A DNA stretch of 5,201 bases from Spirochaetaceae bacterium (GTDB taxonomy: Bacteria; Spirochaetota; Spirochaetia; UBA9216): NCBI GenBank assembly GCA_028527945.1, contig JAQQAK010000009.1:1-5201 (forward strand), read 5' to 3'. The number at the start of each line of letters is the position of its first letter. The stretch's first letter is position 1. Positions 1 through 5,010 of this stretch are shown piece after piece. The position numbers and the translations under genes are program-made. Below the pieces are notes generated by a model that saw nothing but the letters and a program-made list of their open reading frames with translations, searched no databases and was not told where the DNA came from.

Positions 1-969
1 TCTTGAGTGCCTGAATGGTGGCTTTATTTCTGTTGTTGGAAGTCCGGCAATTTTAGGGAATGCCATAAAATCTTTAAGTTTATGATAGCGGCTACCAGCA
101 GAAAGGGTATCAAGTCTTTTAATCTTATTCTTGCTTATGAACATATTCAGCATTGTAATAGGCATTGCCTGATCATAAACAAAGCGGATAATTTCACCCT
201 TTTCTCTTTGTAAAAGTCCCTCAGAAATCTTTTCAAGATATGATACTGAAATATCATCTTCATCAATTTCCATTTCCGCGTCTCTTGTGACTTTAAAATT
301 ATAGGAATGAAATTCTGTAAAATTATGAATAGCGTAAATGCTCGGAAGACCGCATCGGACAATCTCATCTATCAGAATTATATGAGTTTCATTACCGGAA
401 CCAGGAAGTTTTATAAATCTTGGAAGTGATTGTGTCGGAACTTCAATAATGCTGTAGCGTATTTGTTTGCCGGTTTTTCGTTTTAGTTCAACTGCAAGAT
501 ATAGAGAATTATCTTTAAGGTACGGAAAACTCATACGGCGGTCGATCATCATTGGAAAGATCTGCGGTCGTATTTTAGTGAAAAAATAATTCAGCACAAA
601 TTTCATCTGATCTTCGTTTAGTTCATTACGCTGTAGAATGAATATTTTTTTGTTTTTTAATTCCTGTAAGATGCTTTTATAAATATGCTCAGATCTTACA
701 CGTTGTTTTTTTACTATGTCCTGAACCTGCCGCATAATTTCTTCAGGATCATCATGTAGATAGCGTCTTTCTCGTTTATGCATTAAACAAAATCTTTTTA
801 GCATTGCGACTCGTACACGAAAGAACTCATCCTGATTTGAAGAGAATATACTCAGGAATTTTATTCTGTCTCCAAGAAGGTTTCTATCGTCTTCTGCTTC
901 CTGCAGAACTCTTTCGTTGAACGCAAGCCAGCTAATTTCTCTGTTTATAAAAAGATTTTGTTTTTCCAT
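1..969 (-). CDS. ppk1: Polyphosphate kinase 1, N-terminal part (runs off the left edge)
   Basis: This enzyme polymerises the terminal phosphate of ATP into inorganic polyphosphate, reversibly, as a cytoplasmic or membrane-associated oligomer. The frame is open for 323 codons from the ATG at 969 to the window edge. Seen: NREISWLAFNERVLQEAE (residues 9-26), SNQDEFFRVRVA (44-55), TRDAE (228-232), RFVYDQAMP (262-270) and RYHKLKDFMAFP (294-305), all PPK1 hallmarks. Asn45 matches the ATP-contacting Asn45 of the E. coli enzyme; the usual Leu after it is Gln here. By alignment from memory the window covers the N and head domains and stops near E. coli residue 319. The two catalytic-domain halves with the active-site histidines, about 370 further residues, are therefore outside, and activity cannot be judged. 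The start lies one base after the phosphofructokinase stop, with a GGAG 12 bases upstream inside that gene, so translation is probably coupled. Family assignment is secure. Confidence 0.95.
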   Translation of the reverse strand, partial: MEKQNLFINREISWLAFNERVLQEAEDDRNLLGDRIKFLSIFSSNQDEFFRVRVAMLKRFCLMHKRERRYLHDDPEEIMRQVQDIVKKQRVRSEHIYKSILQELKNKKIFILQRNELNEDQMKFVLNYFFTKIRPQIFPMMIDRRMSFPYLKDNSLYLAVELKRKTGKQIRYSIIEVPTQSLPRFIKLPGSGNETHIILIDEIVRCGLPSIYAIHNFTEFHSYNFKVTRDAEMEIDEDDISVSYLEKISEGLLQREKGEIIRFVYDQAMPITMLNMFISKNKIKRLDTLSAGSRYHKLKDFMAFPKIAGLPTTEIKPPFRHSR

Positions 970-970
970 A

Positions 971-2032
971 TTAAATTTTTGCTCCAAAACATGTGTCTAA
1001 AGATATTGCCTGTTTAATTAATGGCAAATCCGGTGTAACAACTTTTAGTTTTCCGGCTACTTCTTCTAATGGAATTGATGTAACAACTCCATTTTTTAGT
1101 GCGGCCATTTCGCCAAAACGTCTTTCTGATATCATTTGAGCAGTGTAAGCTCCAAGCTCTGATGCCAAGATTCTGTCTCCGGGGCATGGGCTTCCTCCTC
1201 TCTGAATATATCCAAGAATTGTTGGGCGGGTATCAAGTCCTGTTTCTTTTTGAATTAGCTCCGCAATATATGTTCCGGCAGATTTATTTCTGGGCTGGCC
1301 GTTTTTTTTGGGCGGAACTTTTATTCCTTCTGCCACAACTACAATAGAGTATGGTTTTCCTTCTTCGTTTCTATGAACAAGATAATCCATGATGATATCT
1401 TTGTCGTATGGAATCTCCGGGATTAGTATTACATCACCACCTCCGGCAACACCGGAATAAAGGGTTAACCATCCTGTGTCATGACCCATTACTTCAATAA
1501 CCATAACTCTTTTATGTGAGTTTGCTGTTGTATGAATACGATCTATTGCGTCTGTTGCAATATTTACTGCTGAATAGAATCCAAAAGTCTGGTCTGTTCC
1601 CCATATATCGTTATCAATTGTTTTGGGAACTCCAACTACATTAACCCCATGCTGCTGAAGTTTATGAGCCGTCTTCATTGTTCCGTTTCCACCTATGCAT
1701 ACAACACAGTCGAGACCCAGCTTTTCATAATTTTCTTTTATTTGTTCTGGCTTGCTTCTTACGTATTGATTATATTCTTTCTTTTTAAAGGGTTTCTCAC
1801 GTGATGTTCCAAGAATTGTTCCACCTACCGTTAAGATACCGGACATGTCTCGTACTGAAAGCTTTTTGTATTCATTATTTACAAGTCCTAAATATCCTGA
1901 CGAAAACCCATAGACTTCCATACCGTATTTTAACGCCGCTGTTTTTCCTACACCTCTTATTGCTGCATTTAGACCCGGACAGTCCCCTCCAGCAGTCAGG
2001 ATGCCTATCTTCATTCCTTTTGTGGATTTCAT
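971..2032 (-). CDS. pfkA: 6-phosphofructokinase, probably ATP-dependent
   Basis: Cytoplasmic glycolytic enzyme that phosphorylates fructose 6-phosphate to fructose 1,6-bisphosphate. The 353 residues show the PFK motifs in order: nucleotide loop GGDCPGLN (15-22), GGTILGTSR (70-78), GGNGT (114-118), PKTIDND (136-142, with Asp140 the expected catalytic base), EVMGHDTGWL (180-189), AEG (234-236, sugar-binding Glu) and RPTILGYIQRGG (269-280). Gly117 at the position equivalent to E. coli Gly104 points to ATP as donor; pyrophosphate enzymes carry Asp there. Lys137 in PKTIDND is shared with pyrophosphate enzymes and with the mixed group III clade. Asn116 replaces the Asp of GGDG, which I believe is normal for this clade. 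The start at 2032 is preferred over the internal Met7 because GGAG (2040-2043) lies 7 bases ahead of it. First gene of an operon with ppk1. The donor call is inference; the family is certain. Confidence 0.96.
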   Translation of the reverse strand: MKSTKGMKIGILTAGGDCPGLNAAIRGVGKTAALKYGMEVYGFSSGYLGLVNNEYKKLSVRDMSGILTVGGTILGTSREKPFKKKEYNQYVRSKPEQIKENYEKLGLDCVVCIGGNGTMKTAHKLQQHGVNVVGVPKTIDNDIWGTDQTFGFYSAVNIATDAIDRIHTTANSHKRVMVIEVMGHDTGWLTLYSGVAGGGDVILIPEIPYDKDIIMDYLVHRNEEGKPYSIVVVAEGIKVPPKKNGQPRNKSAGTYIAELIQKETGLDTRPTILGYIQRGGSPCPGDRILASELGAYTAQMISERRFGEMAALKNGVVTSIPLEEVAGKLKVVTPDLPLIKQAISLDTCFGAKI

Positions 2033-2039
2033 GCCTATA

Positions 2040-2043
2040 CTCC
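2040..2043 (-). promoter_or_regulatory. Ribosome binding site of phosphofructokinase
   Basis: GGAG on the minus strand, 7 bases before the ATG at 2032. It decides the start: the alternative Met7 codon, the usual first residue of many PFKs, has only a GGA directly abutting it. Confidence 0.75.
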
Positions 2044-2063
2044 AATTCGATTTAATTAATGTA

Positions 2064-2092
2064 ATTTTAGATTGTTTTTAGGCAAAGGTCAA
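2064..2092 (-). promoter_or_regulatory. Sigma70-type promoter of the pfk-ppk1 operon
   Basis: On the minus strand TTGACC (2087-2092) and TAAAAT (2064-2069) are separated by exactly 17 bases. Transcription would start near 2057, giving a leader of about 25 bases that includes the GGAG at 2040-2043. It is the best promoter match in the gap between the divergent genes and shows no obvious operator. Read by eye, not scored by a program. Confidence 0.7.
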
Positions 2093-2165
2093 TTTTTGAT
2101 GAAATTTATACATATTTCTAACAAACCAGACTCTATGGGGTGAATAATTTCTGTTTTAATTTATC

Positions 2166-2194
2166 TTGAATCATAAAATATATAACGATAAAAT
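2166..2194 (+). promoter_or_regulatory. Sigma70-type promoter of the thioesterase gene
   Basis: TTGAAT (2166-2171), 17 bases, then TAAAAT (2189-2194). The -10 box ends directly before the first ATG (2195) and 6 bases before the second in-frame ATG (2201). A start of transcription 7 bases past the -10 falls on that second ATG, predicting a leaderless mRNA. No Shine-Dalgarno sequence is visible ahead of either ATG, which fits. A competing TATAAC at 2181-2186 has no reasonable -35 partner. Confidence 0.55.
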
Positions 2195-2623
2195 ATGTCT
2201 ATGGACAATGTGATTGTAAAAGAAGAAAGAAAGCTGGAAGTAGAGATTGATATTCATATCAAAGGATATGAAATTGATGTTATGGGAATTGTAAGTAATA
2301 TTAATTATTTAAAATACTTTGAAGATATTAGAACAGAGTTTTTAGAAAGGTATTATCCCTTTGATGAAATGATGAAAATTGGAATTTCTCCTATTCTAAT
2401 GCATTCAGATGTTGATTACAAAGTTCCATTAACTATTTTTGATAAACCTAAAGGTTATAGCTGGGTTACAAGAATGGATAGAATGCGCTGGGAATTTAAT
2501 TTTGAAATTAAAACTGGTGATACCATAAATGCGACCGGAGTTCAGAGCGGAACATTTTATAATATGGAAAGAAAAAGGCCTGTTCCTATACCAGAGAGAC
2601 TTAAAAAGCTTTGGATTGAATAA
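2195..2623 (+). CDS. Acyl-CoA thioesterase, 4HBT/YbgC-like hotdog fold
   Basis: Predicted cytoplasmic hydrolase of acyl-CoA thioesters; the acyl substrate cannot be read from the sequence. The product of 142 residues is the normal size for a single hotdog domain. Seen: the YbgC/4-hydroxybenzoyl-CoA thioesterase signature around residues 25-50, with Asp28-x-x-Gly31-x-Val33, Asn37-Tyr38 and YFEDIRTEFL. Asp28 aligns with the catalytic Asp of the Pseudomonas 4-hydroxybenzoyl-CoA thioesterase. The following strand region (about 70-106) fits the rest of the fold. Reported from the outermost ATG; the upstream promoter would place the true start at the second ATG (2201, Met3), giving 140 residues. 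It appears to be a single-gene transcript, divergent from pfk and convergent with the membrane pair, so context gives no substrate clue. The family is fairly sure, the exact function is not. Confidence 0.85.
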   Translation: MSMDNVIVKEERKLEVEIDIHIKGYEIDVMGIVSNINYLKYFEDIRTEFLERYYPFDEMMKIGISPILMHSDVDYKVPLTIFDKPKGYSWVTRMDRMRWEFNFEIKTGDTINATGVQSGTFYNMERKRPVPIPERLKKLWIE

Positions 2624-2720
2624 TCTTTTTTGAAATAGAAGACTCCTATTCTTGCTTGAATAAGGTTATTAACTTTTTTGGATTACATAATGTAAAAAGT
2701 TCTGATGAAAGAGCTTCGAA

Positions 2721-2760
2721 AAATTAACTACCTAACTTTTATCAGCAAGGTAGTTAATTT
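2721..2760 (-). terminator. Stem-loop terminator between convergent genes
   Basis: A perfect 13-bp inverted repeat (2721-2733 and 2748-2760) with a 14-base loop. On the minus strand the stem runs straight into five T residues, so it best serves the membrane-protein genes ending at 2785. On the plus strand the T tract is short, yet the stem could also stop the thioesterase transcript. The stem is AT-rich, with only 4 G:C pairs, so it is weaker than a classical terminator. Between it and the thioesterase stop lie a 6-bp hairpin (one G:U pair) leading into a T run (2662-2679) and an 8-bp inverted repeat with 15-base spacing (2671-2701). Either could contribute to plus-strand termination but both are marginal. 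Confidence 0.6.
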
Positions 2761-2784
2761 AATAGTTATAAAATTGAGAGAGAT

Positions 2785-3453
2785 TTAATCTAACAATCCT
2801 TTTTTATACATTAATCTGCTGACTCCCAGAGTGAAAAGAACACTGAAAGGAACAACTACTCCAACTGTATGAGCATTTAAAGCCGGAATAAATATAAAAA
2901 GAATCAGCATGACAATAGCAGGGGCAACTGCAATTTTCCAGCTTCTTGAAATAAAAACAACCGCAAGACCGCCGAATAATGCTGGTACCAGATTTTCAAA
3001 GGCTGGTGCTAAGGCTTCCTTTTGTAAAATTGGAGTTAACGGCCTTATAAGTAAAACACCTAAAAAGATGATTATTGTAGTTGTAATACTTGATACAGCA
3101 ATTGAAATGGTTGAAATAACTTCACCCTCATCAGAGTTGGCTTTTACTTCGGCTTGCTCCAGAGAGTTTAGTGCACATGGTAGTTTGAGGTTTGAAATAT
3201 TTCCTGTAACAAAAGAAAGATAAGAACCTCCTGCTCCAAGCATTGGTATGTATGTGAAGGTTTCGACAAAACCAACGGCCCAATAAACAGGTGCTGTTGA
3301 AAGTAAACCTAAAATAAGTCCGTGCCCATCAGGTTTTACATGAAATATTAATGCTACTACAAACGGAAAGGCTATAAGAATTGCTGCTACTGACAGGTTC
3401 CATATTCTTCCCCATTTGTGAACTTTATTTAAGTATGTTTCATAAGTTTCCAT
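2785..3453 (-). CDS. Six-helix membrane protein, partner of the DUF5058-like protein
   Basis: I do not recognise a named family. The 222-residue product is an integral membrane protein with helices at about 17-37, 46-66, 112-136, 152-169, 174-192 and 196-214. Between helices 2 and 3 is a long polar, glycine-rich stretch (73-111) containing GGSYLSF, TGNISN, LKLPC and DEGE. From memory, similar stretches occur in uncharacterised proteins encoded beside DUF5058 genes in Firmicutes. Positive charges (Lys10, Lys13, Arg16 before helix 1; Arg170, Lys173; Arg213, Lys217, Lys218 at the end) suggest both ends face the cytoplasm. The ATG at 3453 has AGGAG (3462-3466) 8 bases ahead. It begins 15 bases after the stop of the upstream membrane gene, so the two are almost surely co-transcribed and probably form one complex. 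Transport is a plausible role; substrate and energy source are unknown. Confidence 0.8.
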   Translation of the reverse strand: METYETYLNKVHKWGRIWNLSVAAILIAFPFVVALIFHVKPDGHGLILGLLSTAPVYWAVGFVETFTYIPMLGAGGSYLSFVTGNISNLKLPCALNSLEQAEVKANSDEGEVISTISIAVSSITTTIIIFLGVLLIRPLTPILQKEALAPAFENLVPALFGGLAVVFISRSWKIAVAPAIVMLILFIFIPALNAHTVGVVVPFSVLFTLGVSRLMYKKGLLD

Positions 3454-3461
3454 AATTTTTT

Positions 3462-3466
3462 CTCCT
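3462..3466 (-). promoter_or_regulatory. Ribosome binding site of the second membrane gene
   Basis: AGGAG on the minus strand, 8 bases ahead of the ATG at 3453, in the 15-base gap after the upstream gene's stop. A strong independent site, so this gene does not depend on coupling to its neighbour. Confidence 0.75.
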
Positions 3467-3468
3467 GA

Positions 3469-4206
3469 TTATCCTAACCATGCTGTAATTGGTATACCGC
3501 TTGCCATTCCAAATATCAGGCTTATAGGAAGAGCATAATCCGCAAGTCCTCTTATTTTTGCCTTTTTTACAAGAAGTCCAATAATTCCCATCACTGCTGC
3601 AGCAACAAATAATACACAAACGGGTATCAAGCCTTTTGTTGAGCCCTTTGCGATATCGGCCACATCACAAAAAACATATCCAAGAAAGGCTGAGATCATT
3701 CCGACAAACATTGAATCAGAGAAGATTGCCGACCATTTTTTGTCCCTTTTTTCTTGTTTTATCATACCGTTTTGCAGTCTTTTACAGATAAGAGGAACAA
3801 GCCATATTCCCACAAGAATACTTATTGTCATTACCAGTGTGATTGTTACATACTGACTCGCGTTAAGAGCTGTTCCTGACCCGAAAGTAAGACCCATTGC
3901 TGATTCCGCGTTTGTGGCTGCAATTGTTTCATATGAAAGAGAGCCTACTACACTTAGCCTCATCCAGGGTAAGGCAACACCTAAATCTTTTGCTAGCGTT
4001 ATAACGCTTATAACAATTGCTATTGCCGGTGCAATTGTAAAAATTATAGCTGTTCTTGCTATTTTTTTAAGTTTACTTGCGTCCATTCCTATTTCTTTGC
4101 CGCGTTTCCAGGATTTTACAAGGAAAAAGATGCTCTGTATAAGAACAATGAAAATGACAATTCCTACAAGTATAAATAGAATTGGATGATTAACATTAAA
4201 TTCCAA
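3469..4206 (-). CDS. DUF5058-like six-helix membrane protein
   Basis: The 245-residue product resembles DUF5058 proteins: short N terminus, first helix with Gln-Ser (8-30), a basic KRGKEIGMD-type loop (31-51), a helix with TIAPAIAI (49-71), then PWMRLSVVGS (80-89). This is recalled family resemblance, not a search. Further helices lie at about 118-141, 161-182, 192-213 and 222-244. Lys and Arg cluster after helices 1, 3 and 5 (31-51, 142-157, 214-219), so both ends should face outward. Function is unknown; a transporter subunit is likely from the architecture and the paired downstream membrane gene. The start is TTG at 4206, supported by GGGAG (4213-4217) 6 bases upstream. The next Met is residue 41, which would lose helix 1, so no ATG start is credible. 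Confidence 0.75.
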   Translation of the reverse strand: MEFNVNHPILFILVGIVIFIVLIQSIFFLVKSWKRGKEIGMDASKLKKIARTAIIFTIAPAIAIVISVITLAKDLGVALPWMRLSVVGSLSYETIAATNAESAMGLTFGSGTALNASQYVTITLVMTISILVGIWLVPLICKRLQNGMIKQEKRDKKWSAIFSDSMFVGMISAFLGYVFCDVADIAKGSTKGLIPVCVLFVAAAVMGIIGLLVKKAKIRGLADYALPISLIFGMASGIPITAWLG

Positions 4207-4212
4207 ATTTAT

Positions 4213-4217
4213 CTCCC
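4213..4217 (-). promoter_or_regulatory. Ribosome binding site for the TTG start
   Basis: GGGAG on the minus strand, 6 bases before the TTG at 4206. It fixes a non-ATG start for the DUF5058-like gene. A perfect TATAAT (minus strand, 4221-4226) lies just 3 bases upstream of it, so if that were a working -10 box the transcript would start within or beyond this site. Confidence 0.7.
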
Positions 4218-4491
4218 TTAATTATATTGTGTTATTTGAATAGCTGAAAAATTAATTCTTATGAACTTCTTTCTAAAATTGTATTATTAAGAAGATTGGA
4301 AGTAAAATTTTATAACTTAAATATTTATTTAATATAAGAAGTAATAAAACTTTCTTCGCTTCCATAAAAGTTACTTTTTATAAAGTTAGAGTTTGGCCAG
4401 ACTCTGACTTTTGAAGGGCTTTTGTGAATAAGCCTTATATAATCGTCGGCAGGGTAATAATTAAGCTAAAATAAAACCTGAAAATTGCTGA

Positions 4492-4520
4492 TTGAAATTT
4501 TATAGTTTGATCTCTATTAT
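4492..4520 (+). promoter_or_regulatory. Sigma70-type promoter of methylglyoxal synthase
   Basis: TTGAAA (4492-4497), 17 bases, TATTAT (4515-4520). Transcription is expected around 4527-4528, on the ATG of mgsA, so the mRNA should be leaderless or nearly so. This also rules out the in-frame TTG at 4492 as a translation start, since it is the -35 box itself. Confidence 0.65.
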
Positions 4521-4527
4521 CTTAACT

Positions 4528-5007
4528 ATGAAACAGAAGAATATAGCACTTGTAGCGCACGACAATAGAAAAAGCGATTTAATTGAGTGGGTTGAATTTA
4601 ATTGGGAAAATCTTATTCAGCATAAACTTTTTTGTACGGGTACAACCGGTCGCTTGGTAGAAGAAGCCATAATTTCTAAAATTGCTTTGGGAGAGAGTTC
4701 CAAGCGTTATAGCTCTAAGGAGCTTAAAATAGAAAAACTGAAATCAGGACCTTTGGGCGGAGACCAGCAGCTTGGCGCTCTGATTTCTGAATGTCAGATT
4801 GATATGATGTTTTTTCTCTGGGATCCAATGGAGCCACAGCCGCATGATGTAGATGTTAAAGCTCTTACTCGAATTGCTGTTTTATATAATGTTCCAATTG
4901 CGAATAATAGGTCTACTGCGGATTATATGATATCGTCACCGTTATTTAATTCTGATTACAAGCCAGTTTTAAAAGATTACTCATCCTATATTAATAGAAA
5001 TGTATAA
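4528..5007 (+). CDS. mgsA: Methylglyoxal synthase
   Basis: Cytoplasmic enzyme converting dihydroxyacetone phosphate to methylglyoxal and phosphate, a glycolytic bypass that is phosphate-inhibited in characterised members. The 159-residue product has the family motifs: IALVAHDNRK (6-15; E. coli His19, Asp20 and Lys23 match His11, Asp12 and Lys15), TGTTG (37-41), SGPLGGDQQ (73-81, with Asp79 matching the catalytic Asp71), WDP (98-100, Asp99 for Asp91), PHDVD (105-109, His106 and Asp109 for His98 and Asp101) and ATADY-like STADYM (129-134). Compared with the E. coli protein there are about 16 extra residues, rich in Lys, Ser and Glu, between TGTTG and SGPLGG. The ATG at 4528 is chosen because the protein then begins like the family and the frame upstream is promoter. 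No Shine-Dalgarno is visible. An unknown membrane gene follows after 3 bases. Confidence 0.95.
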   Translation: MKQKNIALVAHDNRKSDLIEWVEFNWENLIQHKLFCTGTTGRLVEEAIISKIALGESSKRYSSKELKIEKLKSGPLGGDQQLGALISECQIDMMFFLWDPMEPQPHDVDVKALTRIAVLYNVPIANNRSTADYMISSPLFNSDYKPVLKDYSSYINRNV

Positions 5008-5010
5008 ATC

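Larger units (their letters stand above)
4207..4527. other. 321-base divergent intergenic region
   Basis: Very AT-rich, with no open frame that looks like a gene. Near its left end it holds the ribosome binding site of the minus-strand membrane operon. The only -10-like match for that operon is TATAAT at 4221-4226, with a poor -35 (TTTCAG, 4244-4249). Its right end holds the mgsA promoter. In between are a perfect plus-strand TATAAT (4438-4443) without a usable -35, two AAAGTTA copies 15 bases apart (4367 and 4382), a 7-bp hairpin with GGCC loop (4388-4405, one G:U pair) and a bulged 7-bp hairpin (4414-4436). I could not match the segment to a known riboswitch or small RNA. Confidence 0.5.

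Noticed and set aside
147..368. 73-codon minus-strand open frame
   Set aside because: It lies out of frame inside the well-conserved ppk1 coding sequence and resembles no protein; a shadow frame.
1099..1347. 82-codon plus-strand open frame
   Set aside because: It is antisense to the phosphofructokinase gene, whose frame is strongly conserved; the same holds for 1801-2055.
3914..4189. 91-codon plus-strand open frame
   Set aside because: Antisense to the DUF5058-like gene; its hydrophobic character only mirrors the membrane helices on the other strand. The frame at 2909-3223 is rejected for the same reason.
4367..4388. Direct repeat of AAAGTTA 15 bases apart
   Set aside because: Seven-base AT-rich repeats are expected by chance in such sequence; there is no third copy or symmetric operator.
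4388..4436. Two small hairpins as a possible riboswitch or small RNA
   Set aside because: Stems are short, one with a wobble pair and one bulged, and I see no conserved core of a known riboswitch class. They also lie upstream of the likely mgsA transcription start.
4438..4443. Perfect TATAAT as the mgsA promoter
   Set aside because: No acceptable -35 at 16-18 bases upstream; the nearest TTGAAG is 21 bases away. The TTGAAA/TATTAT pair closer to the gene is a better match.
4492..4527. Upstream TTG extension of methylglyoxal synthase by 12 residues
   Set aside because: The extension has no family similarity, no ribosome binding site, and overlaps a good -35/-10 promoter.
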